Source: an uncultured Clostridia bacterium
GTDB lineage: Bacteria; Bacillota; Clostridia; UMGS1810
Direction: 5' to 3'
Assembly (NCBI GenBank): GCA_934454585.1
Contig: CAKSFP010000002.1
Span: forward strand, 111,436-175,435
Length of the DNA: 64,000 bases
Part shown: positions 52,822 to 62,039 of the stretch, one piece after another
How positions within the stretch are numbered: the first letter of the stretch is position 1
How the letters are laid out: each line of letters begins with the position of its first letter
Translations under genes and position numbers: made by a program
Notes under the pieces: model-generated
Databases searched by the model: none
Seen by the model: only the letters and a program-made list of their open reading frames with translations
What the model was told of the DNA's origin: nothing

Positions 52822-53253
52822 TTATATCATAATGCCAAGCTCACACAGGTTTGCCGCAATAGTGTCGGGATCAAGAGCGTTGATGTATTCATCCCAACTC
52901 TCGCTGCTCCATATCTCAACCTTGTTGCCGTTGCCTATCACCGTGACATCTTTAAGTATGGATGCATATGCACGCAGCGGCTGAGGAATGAGGATTCTGC
53001 CCTGCTTGTCCACATCGCACTCCACACATCCGGAAAGGAGCAATCTGTTGAGGGCGCGTGAGTTTTTATCTACAAATGGGAGTGAATTCAGCTTTTCGGA
53101 TACTTTCTGCCACTCGTCGCACGAATAGACCAGAAGGTTTTTGTCAAGTCCCCTGGTCAGATAAAATTTGTTTCCCAAAGTTTCACGAAACTTTGACGGC
53201 ATTATAACTCTGCCCTTTGCATCAACACTGTGACGATACTCTCCGCTGAACAC
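52822..53253 (-). CDS. mraZ: transcriptional regulator MraZ
   Basis: DNA-binding regulator of the dcw cluster (143 aa), related to AbrB-type domains. It has the tandem MraZ motifs (SVDAKGRVIMPSKFRE and CDVDKQGRILIPQPLR). The start is GTG 53253 behind GGGGGTGA. Its likely operator, four 10-bp GTG(G) repeats, lies 25-64 bp upstream, so it probably represses its own operon. Confidence 0.95.
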   Translation of the reverse strand: MFSGEYRHSVDAKGRVIMPSKFRETLGNKFYLTRGLDKNLLVYSCDEWQKVSEKLNSLPFVDKNSRALNRLLLSGCVECDVDKQGRILIPQPLRAYASILKDVTVIGNGNKVEIWSSESWDEYINALDPDTIAANLCELGIMI

Positions 53254-53277
53254 ACTCTCACCCCCTTTTCAACACAA

Positions 53278-53317
53278 AACACTCCACTTTCAACCACCAA
53301 GTGTCACCAATCCCCAC
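53278..53317 (-). promoter_or_regulatory. MraZ operator: four 10-bp direct repeats
   Basis: On the minus strand the blocks GTGGGGATTG, GTGACACTTG, GTGGTTGAAA and GTGGAGTGTT follow each other with exact 10-bp phase. MraZ proteins bind runs of GTGGG-type boxes at this spacing. The array starts 4 bp after the expected transcription start, fitting repression. Confidence 0.75.
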
Positions 53318-53328
53318 TCGATAAATAA

Positions 53329-53357
53329 ATTTTACCCCATTTTTTTGTGTTTTGCAA
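53329..53357 (-). promoter_or_regulatory. dcw operon (mraZ) promoter
   Basis: The minus strand reads TTGCAA (53352-53357), a 17-nt spacer and TAAAAT (53329-53334). Confidence 0.65.
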
Positions 53358-53408
53358 TAGGTAAATCAAAAAAAGTTGCACGAATTTAATAAATTTTTAA
53401 TTTTTGTG

Positions 53409-53447
53409 AAAAAAGCACAAAAACTCAAATTCGGTTTTTGTGCTTTT
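53409..53447. terminator. bidirectional terminator-like hairpin
   Basis: AAAAGCACAAAAAC pairs with GTTTTTGTGCTTTT over a 9-nt loop. It could isolate the dcw promoter from transcription coming through the repeat array. The following 53450-53640 shows no gene. Confidence 0.65.
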
Positions 53448-53639
53448 GGATATTCAAAATAAATTCTGATCGAAAAAGTGCGGATTTTACACTGATTTTC
53501 CACGGAATTTTCAACATGTTGCGGGGCAATAATCGGGCATATACCATATAAAGAATTGTGAAAATGTACACAGTTCCGCATTTATGCCAATATCTCACAT
53601 TCCCCACTTTTGATTTGGGGCGGGGCGATTGATGAAATC

Positions 53640-54530
53640 GCAAAATTGGCAAAACACGGGCAGAGCAGAGCCCTGCCCCTACGATCTGTTGGGAAAATCA
53701 CAGAAAATTAAAATAACGGAATTGTCCAAATTCATGGTTATTTGAAAACGGATATTATTTTGCGGGTGTGCGTAGGGGCGGGGTTCTACTCCGCCCGATT
53801 GGTGCAGAATTGGCAAAACACGGGCAGAGCAGAGCCCTGCCCGTACACTCTATTGGGGAAATCACAGAAAACAAAAATAACGGAATTGTCCAAATTCACG
53901 GTTATTTGTAAACTGATATTATTTTGCGGATGTGCGTAGGGGCGGGGTTCTACTCCGCCCGATTGGTGCGGAATTATCCAAAACACGGGCAGAGCAGAGC
54001 CCTGCCCCTACGGCCTATTGGGAAAATTTCAGAAAACAAAAATAACGGAATTGTCCAAATTCACGGTTATTTGAAAACGGATATTATTTTGCGGATGTGC
54101 GTAGGGGCGACCCTGTGTGGTCGCCCGCCGCCTTAATATCTGTTTAATCAAGCGCTTGTAGGGAACGGTCCGTGACCGTTCCGAAATGCAATGCACATCT
54201 TGACGCGAAACTGTCACGGACAGTTCCCTACGAAAAAAACACCTGTCTTTTTGATTTGTCCGGGCGACCACACAGGGTCGCCCCTACATGTAATTTGTTA
54301 TTTTGTGCGTATGGCATGATGACATTTGCAATCTGATAAACATCTTTGCGGCGGAATGACACATAGGTCGTTCCCTCGACAATTGGTAATTTGCACAACC
54401 ATGTATTAATTACGCATTTCTACCGTCCAACCGCCGTAGGGGCGGGGTTCTGCTCCGCCCGATTGTTGCGGAATTGACAAAACGCGGGCAGAGCAGAGCC
54501 CTGCCCCTACGGTCTGTTGGGAAAATTGCG
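53640..54530. repeat. left GTAGGG-hairpin repeat array
   Basis: A mosaic of short palindromes that share a GTAGGG edge but carry different stems: GTAGGGGCGGGG..CCGCCC, GTAGGGGCAGGG..CTGCCC, GTAGGGGCGACC..GGTCGCCC and GTAGGGAACGGT..ACCGTTCC. In 53640-54100 they form a tandem unit of about 164 bp (GTAGGGG at 53772, 53936 and 54101). From about 53770 to 54450 the array is the mirror image of 63190-63890. No gene is credible. Confidence 0.85.
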
Positions 54531-54571
54531 CAATCGACGCAAACCGCCAATATGGTCGATTATCGGTTCAA

Positions 54572-55750
54572 TTAAAGGACATTTTTAATTCTCTTTACCG
54601 CTTCCTCGGTCTTTTCTTTGGTGTTAAACGCCGTCAGACGGAAGAAGCCCTCGCCGTTTTCGCCGAATCCGGCACCCGGAGTGCCGACAACATTTGCCTC
54701 GGTGAGCAGCTTATCAAAAAAAGTCCACGAATCCATGCCGCCCGGGCACTTCATCCACACATAAGGCGAATTTTTGCCGCCGGTGTACCAAATGTCAAGC
54801 TCATCAAATGCGTCTGTAATGATCTTTGCGTTCTCCTTATAATAAGCGATGTTTGCCCTGATCTGCTGCTGACCCTCGGGGGTGAACACAGCCGCTGCGC
54901 CGCGCTGAACGATATATGACACGCCGTTAAACTTCGTGGTCTGTCTGCGCAGCCAGAGTTTGTTAAGCTCGGTGCCGTCCACCTTGAGGGCGTGCGGGAC
55001 CACCGTATAGCCGCATCTTGTTCCCGTAAAGCCTGCCGTCTTTGACAGCGAGCAGAACTCTATGGCACAGGTTTTGCTGCCGTCTATCTCGAATATGCTG
55101 TGCGGATAATCGTCCGTTACAAACGATTCATACGCTGCGTCAAAAAGTATCAGAGCTTTATTTTTGTTTGCATAGTCAATCCATTTTTTGAGCTGTTCTT
55201 TGGAATATACCGCGCCTGTAGGGTTGTTCGGCGAGCAGATGTAGATTATGTCCGCCTTTGTGTTGTCATCCGGAAGCGGCAGAAAACCGTTGCTCTCGTT
55301 GGAATTTGCATAAACCACATTGCGCGCGTCCATTATGTTGGTGTCAACATAGACCGGGTACACCGGGTCGGGGATAAGCACGGTGTTGTCCTTACCGAGT
55401 ATATCAAGTATGTTGCCTATGTCGCTCTTTGCTCCGTCCGATATAAATATCTCGTCTTCCTCAAGCTCCACTCCGTAGCCGCCGTAGTAGTCCTTGACGG
55501 CGTTTCTGAGAAAATCGTATCCCTGTTCCGGTCCGTAGCCGTGGAATCCCTCGGGTGTGCCCATCTCCTGTGACGCTTTTATCATCTCGTCGACAACAGC
55601 CTTGCACAGCGGTTTTGTAACATCACCTATGCCGAGTCGTATTATGTCCGCATTCGGATTCTCCTCGGAGAATTTTGCCACTCTGTGAGCAATCTCGGTA
55701 AAGAGATAACTTTCTTTAAGATTGAGATAATTCTTGTTAATTGTAATCAT
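54572..55750 (-). CDS. dapL: LL-diaminopimelate aminotransferase
   Basis: Makes LL-diaminopimelate from tetrahydrodipicolinate and glutamate in one step, bypassing the succinylase or acetylase routes (392 aa). RLGIGDVTKPLC, FHGYGPEQGYDFLR, the PLP lysine in FCSLSKTAGFTGTRCG and CSPNNPTGAVYS are characteristic. It overlaps dapF by four bases (ATGA); the two consecutive steps of lysine/DAP synthesis are thus coupled and feed MurE. Confidence 0.95.
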   Translation of the reverse strand: MITINKNYLNLKESYLFTEIAHRVAKFSEENPNADIIRLGIGDVTKPLCKAVVDEMIKASQEMGTPEGFHGYGPEQGYDFLRNAVKDYYGGYGVELEEDEIFISDGAKSDIGNILDILGKDNTVLIPDPVYPVYVDTNIMDARNVVYANSNESNGFLPLPDDNTKADIIYICSPNNPTGAVYSKEQLKKWIDYANKNKALILFDAAYESFVTDDYPHSIFEIDGSKTCAIEFCSLSKTAGFTGTRCGYTVVPHALKVDGTELNKLWLRRQTTKFNGVSYIVQRGAAAVFTPEGQQQIRANIAYYKENAKIITDAFDELDIWYTGGKNSPYVWMKCPGGMDSWTFFDKLLTEANVVGTPGAGFGENGEGFFRLTAFNTKEKTEEAVKRIKNVL

Positions 55751-56604
55751 ATATATTCCTCCGCTTCTTTAATTAATAATTCGCCGTCAAATACAAAACT
55801 TGCGCCGCCCGTCATTATCACATGACCGTCCGTGCGATAGACTATGCTGAGGTCGCCGCCGCGCAGACGCACCGTTATGGCGCTGCCGCGGTCGCAGAAT
55901 CCGTTTTCGACTGCCGCCACAGCCACCGCACACGCCCCCGTGCCGCACGCCATGGTTTCACCGCTGCCGCGTTCCCACACGCGCATACGCAGTGTGTTCC
56001 CGTCCTTTATCTCCACAAATTCCGTGTTCACTCTCTCGGGAAAAATTTCGTCATTCTCGTAGCCGGGACCGATTTTTTCAAGGTCAAGGCTGTCTATGCC
56101 GTCCGTGAATATCACGCAATGCGGATTTCCCATGGACACACAGGTTATATTCTGCTCTCTGCCGCTTACTGTCATCGTCTTGCCGATAACAGTCTCACTG
56201 TCTGATTTTACGGGTATTTCTGCGGCGCTCAGCACTGCTTTGCCCATGTCTACAGACACTGTTTCCACTTTTCCGCCGACAACCGTCAGGGTCAGGTATT
56301 TTATGCCGCTCAAAGTCTCGAGGGTGAGCTGTGTTTTGTCGGTCAGTCCGCGGTCATACACATATTTGCCTATGCAACGCGTGGCGTTTCCGCACATTTT
56401 TCCTTCACTGCCGTCGGCATTGAACATCCTCATGCGAAAGTCCGCTTTGTCGGAGTTCATTATCATTACCAGCCCGTCAGAGCCTATGCCGAAGTGATAT
56501 TTTGATATAATCTCGGAGAGTCTGTTAGGGTTCTTAATTGTTTGCTTTGTACAGTCCACATAAACATAGTCGTTTCCGAGACCGTGCATTTTTGTGAATT
56601 TCAT
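55747..56604 (-). CDS. dapF: diaminopimelate epimerase
   Basis: Cofactor-free racemase converting LL- to meso-diaminopimelate (285 aa). Both catalytic cysteines are in place: KMCGNATRC and ETMACGTGACA. MHGLGNDYVYVD opens the protein. ATG 56604 follows AAGGAGG, so the open frame further upstream is not used. It overlaps dapL. Confidence 0.96.
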   Translation of the reverse strand: MKFTKMHGLGNDYVYVDCTKQTIKNPNRLSEIISKYHFGIGSDGLVMIMNSDKADFRMRMFNADGSEGKMCGNATRCIGKYVYDRGLTDKTQLTLETLSGIKYLTLTVVGGKVETVSVDMGKAVLSAAEIPVKSDSETVIGKTMTVSGREQNITCVSMGNPHCVIFTDGIDSLDLEKIGPGYENDEIFPERVNTEFVEIKDGNTLRMRVWERGSGETMACGTGACAVAVAAVENGFCDRGSAITVRLRGGDLSIVYRTDGHVIMTGGASFVFDGELLIKEAEEYI

Positions 56605-56674
56605 GTCTGCCTCCTTGTGTGTAATACAGAAAACAAGCCGTATCATCAAGAGGCGGCTTGTTTATTTGTTTTTA

Positions 56675-58276
56675 TCAATAGCTGTGTTTAAGCGCATTCT
56701 CCACAAGACCGAGGAACAGCGGATGCGGTTTGTTTGGTCTTGATTTGAACTCCGGGTGGAACTGCACGCCTACATAGAAATTGTTCTCGGGCACTTCCAC
56801 AGTCTCCACTATTCTGTCATCGGGCGATGTGCCGCTTATTACAAGACCCTTTTCGGTCATGAGCTCTCTGTAATCGTTGTTAAATTCATATCTGTGACGA
56901 TGGCGCTCGCTTATAAGCTCCTTGCCGTAGCATTCGAACATCTTTGTGCCGGGGCGCACCTTGCACGGATATGCACCAAGGCGCATGGTGCCGCCTTTTG
57001 CAATCTCGTCATTCTGGTCGGGCATAAAGTCAATCACCTTGTGTGATGTATTTTCGTCAAATTCGCCCGAGTTTGCGTCAGTCATGCCGCACATATGCCG
57101 AGCGTACTCTATGACGGCTATCTGCATACCGAGGCAGATGCCGAGCATGGGAACATTGTTTTCGCGGCAGTATTTTGCCGTGGCAATCTTGCCCTCTATT
57201 CCCCTGTTGCCAAAGCCGCCGGGAATGACAATTCCGTCGCAGCCGCTGAGCACTTCTTTTACATTGGCGTCGGTTATAGTCTCGGAGTCAATCCACATGA
57301 TGTCAACAAAAGCGCTGTGTTTGTAGCCGGCGTGGCGCAGAGCCTCGGCAACCGAGAGATAAGCGTCGTGCAGCTGAACATACTTGCCGACTATGGCTAT
57401 GGTAGTCTTTTTTGTTCTGTTCTCTATGCTCTCTATCATTTCGTTCCATTCCGAAAGGTCGGGTTCGGGAGTGTTAAGTCCGAGCTCACGGCATACTATG
57501 CTTGAAAAGTTATGACTTTCAAGCATAAGCGGCGCCTTGTAAAGGGTGGGGATGGTTATGTTCTCTATAACGCAGTCCGGCTTTACATTGCAAAACATGG
57601 CGATTTTACGGAAGATGGATTCGTCAAGCGGCTCGTCACTGCGCAAAACCACGATATCAGGGTGTATACCCATGCCCTGGAGTTCCTTCACGGAATGCTG
57701 AGTCGGCTTTGACTTGTGTTCTTCGGAACCGCGGATGTAGGGCACCAGGGTTACATGTATGTAGAGGGAGTTTTCGGTGCCGACTTCAAGCCCCACCTGG
57801 CGTATCGCTTCCAGGAACGGTTGACTTTCAATATCGCCGGTGGTGCCGCCGATCTCTGTGATGACAACATCTGCGTCGGATGTCTTGCCCACATTGTAGA
57901 TAAAGTCCTTTATCACATTTGTGATGTGGGGGATAACCTGAACCGTCTCGCCCAGGTATTCGCCGCGTCTTTCCTTGTTGAGGACATTCCAGTACACCTT
58001 TCCTGTAGTTAGGTTGGAGTATTTATTCAGGTCCTCGTCTATGAATCTCTCATAGTGTCCGAGGTCAAGGTCGGTCTCCGCACCGTCCTCGGTGACAAAA
58101 ACTTCGCCGTGCTGATAAGGGCTCATCGTGCCCGGGTCAACATTTATGTACGGGTCGAGCTTTTGCGACGCAACTTTAAGTCCTCTCGCCTTTAACAGTC
58201 TGCCCAGTGATGCGGCGGTGATACCCTTTCCGAGCCCCGACACCACACCGCCGGTAACAAAAATATACTTAGCCAT
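56675..58276 (-). CDS. pyrG: CTP synthase
   Basis: Aminates UTP to CTP using glutamine (533 aa). The N-terminal synthetase domain starts KYIFVTGGVVSGLGKG. The C-terminal class I amidotransferase has PGGFGNRGIEGK, the nucleophile in MLGICLGMQIAVIE and the His-Glu pair in GVQFHPEFKSRP. ATG 58276 follows GGGAGG; upstream codons in frame are leader. It has its own perfect promoter and a leader terminator, implying attenuation. Confidence 0.97.
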   Translation of the reverse strand: MAKYIFVTGGVVSGLGKGITAASLGRLLKARGLKVASQKLDPYINVDPGTMSPYQHGEVFVTEDGAETDLDLGHYERFIDEDLNKYSNLTTGKVYWNVLNKERRGEYLGETVQVIPHITNVIKDFIYNVGKTSDADVVITEIGGTTGDIESQPFLEAIRQVGLEVGTENSLYIHVTLVPYIRGSEEHKSKPTQHSVKELQGMGIHPDIVVLRSDEPLDESIFRKIAMFCNVKPDCVIENITIPTLYKAPLMLESHNFSSIVCRELGLNTPEPDLSEWNEMIESIENRTKKTTIAIVGKYVQLHDAYLSVAEALRHAGYKHSAFVDIMWIDSETITDANVKEVLSGCDGIVIPGGFGNRGIEGKIATAKYCRENNVPMLGICLGMQIAVIEYARHMCGMTDANSGEFDENTSHKVIDFMPDQNDEIAKGGTMRLGAYPCKVRPGTKMFECYGKELISERHRHRYEFNNDYRELMTEKGLVISGTSPDDRIVETVEVPENNFYVGVQFHPEFKSRPNKPHPLFLGLVENALKHSY

Positions 58277-58320
58277 TACTTTGTCCTCCCAATTTCTCCC
58301 TTGTTTATGCGGTCTTTCCA

Positions 58321-58365
58321 AAAAAAGAGGGCACTCACCCTATTTGACGGTAGAATGAACGCCCA
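58321..58365 (-). terminator. leader terminator (attenuator) of pyrG
   Basis: On the minus strand GGGCGUUCA..CC pairs with GG..UGAGUGCCC (with G-U pairs) and is followed by TCTTTTTTT. It lies inside the roughly 98-nt leader, about 10 nt after the start site and 45 nt before the pyrG ATG. Confidence 0.75.
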
Positions 58366-58381
58366 AAAATTCCACACAATA

Positions 58382-58410
58382 ATTATACAACTCATTTAAT
58401 ATGTTGTCAA
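58382..58410 (-). promoter_or_regulatory. pyrG promoter (perfect consensus)
   Basis: The minus strand reads TTGACA (58405-58410), a 17-nt spacer and TATAAT (58382-58387). The start site is expected near 58375. Confidence 0.85.
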
Positions 58411-58447
58411 GTTATTTTAAGTGGTTTTTCAATCTTTTTATATCTTC

Positions 58448-59803
58448 TCATATCTTCATTATTCCGAATGCTCCGAGAATGGAAGATATAAGTATAAGCA
58501 CGATGCACACCGGTGCAATGTACTTTATTGTCCCCACAAAGAGTCCTTTTGCGCCGAATTTTCCGTTTGCTTCCGCCTCATCAATAATGGTTTGCGGTTT
58601 TATGAAGTAGCCGACAAAAATGCAGGTACACAGCGCCACGATAGGCATTATCACGCTGTTGCTTATGAAGTCGAAGAAATCGAGGAACTGCATACCGATT
58701 ATCTTTACATTCTCGAGCGGACCGTAGCCGAGCGAGGAGAGCAGCCCGATTGCCATTGAGCCGATGAATACCACCAGGCAGGTGAATTTTCTGTTCCACT
58801 TGAATCTGTCGCAGAATATAGACACGACAGTTTCCATCAGTGATATTGAAGATGTCAGAGCCGCAAAAAGCACAAGCAGAAAAAAGAGCGCACCGATAAA
58901 ATTACCTCCGTGCATACTCTCGAACACCTTGGGAAGCGTGATGAACATCAGGCTTGGACCGGAGCTGAGCGCCGATTCGTCACCGCCGGAGAATACAAAC
59001 ACCGCCGGGATAATCATAAGTCCGGCGAAGAAGGCGATACCGGTGTCGAATATCTCTATCTGTCTTACGGACGATTCAAGGTTTACTTCTTTTTTCATGT
59101 ATGAGCCGTAGGTTATCATTATACCCATTGCCAGCGACATGGAGTAGAAAAGCTGCCCCATTGCCGCAAGCACGGTTTTGACCGAGAACTTGGAAAAGTC
59201 GGGTTTGAGGTAATACTCAAGTCCGGCGCCGGCACCCGGCCTGGTCACGGAGTATATCGCTATGACTACCGAGAGCACAACGAGCACCGGCATCATGAAT
59301 TTGCTCACTTTTTCGACACCGTTCTCAACGCCAAAGAGCACAACAAGCGCCGTGAGCCCCATGAATACCGTAAACCAGAAAACAGGTTCGCCCGTCCGGC
59401 TGATAAATGCGGTAAAATAGCTGTCGTTTGCCGCTGCGAGTCCGTTGCCGATTGCAAAATCAAAAAGATATTTTGTGACCCATCCGCCGATAACGGAGTA
59501 ATACGGGAGTATTATCATCGGCACGAGTGATGTGAGCACGCCGACAAAGGCAAATCTTTTGTCAAGCGCCGCATATGCGCCTATGGCGCTGAGTCCGGTT
59601 TTTCTGCCGAGAGCAATCTCTGCCGTCATCAGGGCAAAACCGAACGAAACAGCCAATATAAGATATATAAGCAAAAAAATTCCGCCGCCGTACTGAGCAG
59701 CAAGGTACGGGAACCTCCACAGGTTGCCGAGACCTACTGCCGAGCCGGCAGCCGCCAGGATAAATCCGATTTTTCCGGTAAAACCGCTTCTTTCATTGTT
59801 CAT
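58448..59803 (-). CDS. sodium-dependent (SNF/NSS) amino acid transporter
   Basis: A 451-aa LeuT-fold symporter with about 11-12 helices. The first helix carries the Na+/substrate-binding signature GSAVGLGNLWRFPYLAAQYGGG, and LMTAEIALGRKTG follows in helix 2. This short bacterial form imports neutral or aromatic amino acids in studied cases; the substrate here is unknown. It is a single gene on the minus strand; the 103-bp gap to the MFS gene shows no obvious element. Confidence 0.92.
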   Translation of the reverse strand: MNNERSGFTGKIGFILAAAGSAVGLGNLWRFPYLAAQYGGGIFLLIYLILAVSFGFALMTAEIALGRKTGLSAIGAYAALDKRFAFVGVLTSLVPMIILPYYSVIGGWVTKYLFDFAIGNGLAAANDSYFTAFISRTGEPVFWFTVFMGLTALVVLFGVENGVEKVSKFMMPVLVVLSVVIAIYSVTRPGAGAGLEYYLKPDFSKFSVKTVLAAMGQLFYSMSLAMGIMITYGSYMKKEVNLESSVRQIEIFDTGIAFFAGLMIIPAVFVFSGGDESALSSGPSLMFITLPKVFESMHGGNFIGALFFLLVLFAALTSSISLMETVVSIFCDRFKWNRKFTCLVVFIGSMAIGLLSSLGYGPLENVKIIGMQFLDFFDFISNSVIMPIVALCTCIFVGYFIKPQTIIDEAEANGKFGAKGLFVGTIKYIAPVCIVLILISSILGAFGIMKI

Positions 59804-59906
59804 AAAATTTCCCCCAAATTGTAATAATAAATCTATTATGCCATACTTCTGTCAAAAAGGCAAGACAAAAATGTTAATCTGCACAAAATTAAAACAATGC
59901 CGGGTG

Positions 59907-61112
59907 TCATCGGTTTTCATCATGGACGAATTTACGCCATGGCCGGACGGCGCAAAAACACACAATACTTCCCACCGCGGCAATAGAAAGCCATGAAAGA
60001 ACCGTGGCGTTCCACCCGAGTTTTTCGGATATCACAGCTATGCCGTAAGTGGAAATCGAACTGCCGATGTATGTGCACGAATTGAGAAGCCCGGAGACTG
60101 TCGATACGCCGCCGCACTTTTTGTAATATGATGGTATCATACATATGAGCAGCAGATTGACACCATGCATACACCCGGTGAGCAATGCGGAGAAAAACAC
60201 TGTCAATGCAGTGTTTTTGCCAACTGTCACAAGCAGAATTGCGGCGGATAATGTTCCGGCGGCAAAGATTATCCCAGAGCATTTCACAGGGTTGTCCGGG
60301 GAGATGCGATAAAGCTGTTCCGCCGCTCGGAAACAGATGATGCTGAATATCGGCAGAGCAACTCCGGTGAGAATCGACAGTGAATTAGACAGATTATATG
60401 TGTCGGATATTAGCGACGGCATCCAGGTGGTTACCCCGTCGCGCAGCATTCCCTGCAGAACTATGGCTGCCATAATCATAAACATGAGCGCAGAAAACAG
60501 GCTGTCGGATGATTTGCCTCTTACCGATGACGCACCTTTTTTGTCGACGGGCACATCAATGCATTGTTTGTGCCACACCACCGCAGTGATGAGTCCGAGA
60601 ACGCCGCAGACCCAAAATATGCTCTGCCAGTTCATAAAGGTGATGAAAAGCGGCGACGCAAGGTACATTATTATTGTACCCACAGAGCTGCCCCATGATA
60701 CCACAACGGTTGCATGTTTGTATTCTTCTTCCGTCAAAAGCTCGGTCATGAGCTTGACAATCGGCGGCCACATGAAAGCCTGTGCCAGTCCGTTCACGCC
60801 CCACAGCACTGTCATAAGCGCCGCATTGAGACACAGAGGTATCAGAAGATTGACAATTCCGGTGGTGATAAGTCCGCCGAGGCACAAAAGTTTCGGGCGG
60901 ACATGATCGCCGCAGAAACCGCTGACGAGCTGACCGCAACCGTATGTGACGGAACTGCAGGTTATCGCTGCGGCGAGCGCCGAGCGGCTAAATCCCGTTG
61001 CGGACACCATCTCGGATATCACCGCACCGAAGTTTATACGCGTCATGTAGCTTATCATATATGTAAAAGCAAAAAGCAGAGAAATTCTCCTTGAGTCATT
61101 TTTATGTTCCAT
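59907..61112 (-). CDS. MFS transporter, organophosphate:phosphate antiporter-like
   Basis: A 401-aa, roughly 12-helix permease. YGCGQLVSGFCGDHVRPK is the helix 2-3 loop, and GVNGLAQAFMWPPIVKLMTELL resembles the GlpT/UhpT signature of helix 4, so import of a phosphorylated metabolite is plausible though unproven. The C-terminal helices end in RPWRKFV. ATG 61112 follows GAGGAG and lies 10 nt after the DeoR-type regulator gene, which suggests the two form a regulated uptake unit. Confidence 0.82.
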   Translation of the reverse strand: MEHKNDSRRISLLFAFTYMISYMTRINFGAVISEMVSATGFSRSALAAAITCSSVTYGCGQLVSGFCGDHVRPKLLCLGGLITTGIVNLLIPLCLNAALMTVLWGVNGLAQAFMWPPIVKLMTELLTEEEYKHATVVVSWGSSVGTIIMYLASPLFITFMNWQSIFWVCGVLGLITAVVWHKQCIDVPVDKKGASSVRGKSSDSLFSALMFMIMAAIVLQGMLRDGVTTWMPSLISDTYNLSNSLSILTGVALPIFSIICFRAAEQLYRISPDNPVKCSGIIFAAGTLSAAILLVTVGKNTALTVFFSALLTGCMHGVNLLLICMIPSYYKKCGGVSTVSGLLNSCTYIGSSISTYGIAVISEKLGWNATVLSWLSIAAVGSIVCFCAVRPWRKFVHDENR

Positions 61113-61122
61113 TTTTGTCTCC

Positions 61123-61884
61123 TCATTTCGTGATGATCTTGAGTCCGTTTTCGGCATATAGCTCCCGTATGCCGTTCGGCAGTGCGTCGTCCGTTATGTA
61201 GATGTAGGATGACGCGTCGCCGATTTTAAGCAGCGCTTTGGTTTCGAATTTACTGCTGTCGGCGAGGGCATAAATCATCTCGGAACGCTCCGCCATTTTC
61301 TTCTGCACGGAGAACATCTCGTTTTGCCAGTCGCACACGCCGAATTTGAGCGAGATCGCCGATGGACACATGAACATTTTGTTTATATAAATGCCGTCAA
61401 GTACGCTCTCCGTAATCGATCCGTAAAAAGCTCTTTCATCCGCAAGATATTCGCCGCCGCACAGAATAAGCCTTATCCCGCGGTCACTGCTCAGCTCCGA
61501 GAACACATCGAGAGAGTGGGTGACCACTGTCAGATAGGAAAATTTGCCTTTCAGCTCACGGGCAAGGGAAACCGCAGTACTGCCGGAGTCTATGCCGATC
61601 ACATCATTTTCGTCAATGTATTTGACTGCGGTCTTTGCCAGCCGCATTTTTGCATCGGTGTTTTCTTCGAGCCGCCTGTGCAGTTTGCGTAACCGGTGCA
61701 TTGGTTCGATGCGCACCGCACCGCCGTGAACTTTTTTCAAAACGCCGTTCTGCTCCAGAATGAGCAGATCGCGGCGGATTGTCTCAAGCGATACTTCTAA
61801 TTGTTTTGTAAGTGCGGCGGTAGTCACTGCGCCGTGTTTTTCAATTTCTTCTTTTATGTATTGTTGTCTCTCTTGTGAAAGCAT
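61123..61884 (-). CDS. DeoR/GlpR-family transcriptional regulator
   Basis: A 253-aa repressor-type regulator. The N-terminal winged helix (QERQQYIKEEIEKHGAVTT; LEVSLETIRRDLLIL) is the DeoR signature. The C-terminal sugar-phosphate-sensing domain (GIDSGSTAVSLARELK; ADSSKFETKALLKI) matches DeoRC. It probably controls the downstream MFS gene and itself through repeated CACA-rich sites upstream. The effector is likely a sugar or polyol phosphate. Confidence 0.9.
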   Translation of the reverse strand: MLSQERQQYIKEEIEKHGAVTTAALTKQLEVSLETIRRDLLILEQNGVLKKVHGGAVRIEPMHRLRKLHRRLEENTDAKMRLAKTAVKYIDENDVIGIDSGSTAVSLARELKGKFSYLTVVTHSLDVFSELSSDRGIRLILCGGEYLADERAFYGSITESVLDGIYINKMFMCPSAISLKFGVCDWQNEMFSVQKKMAERSEMIYALADSSKFETKALLKIGDASSYIYITDDALPNGIRELYAENGLKIITK

Positions 61885-61907
61885 TGTTTATCATCTCCCG
61901 ATTAAGT

Positions 61908-61936
61908 ATAATATCACACATATGCACATAAGTCAA
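61908..61936 (-). promoter_or_regulatory. promoter of the deoR-type/MFS unit
   Basis: The minus strand reads TTGACT (61931-61936), a 17-nt spacer and TATTAT (61908-61913), with TGA before the -10. Confidence 0.75.
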
Positions 61937-61964
61937 CACAAAATCACAATAAACCACATAATTG
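61915..61964. promoter_or_regulatory. probable DeoR-type operator array
   Basis: On the plus strand CACATAT, CACATAA, CACAAAA, CACAATAAA and CACATAA occur within 50 bp, covering the -35 and spacer of the regulator's own promoter. DeoR-family proteins often bind such repeated TTTGTG-like boxes. Confidence 0.45.
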
Positions 61965-62039
61965 CTAAAATATATTGCCGCGCAAATCAGATTTGCAGGG
62001 AGAAAATTCAAAAAAAATTAAAAATATACATTTATGTGA

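Noticed and set aside
53640..54530. Possible CRISPR array, because of the regular repeats
   Set aside because: Units are about 164 bp, differ in copy number, contain palindromes throughout and lack short repeats with unique spacers; no cas genes are present.
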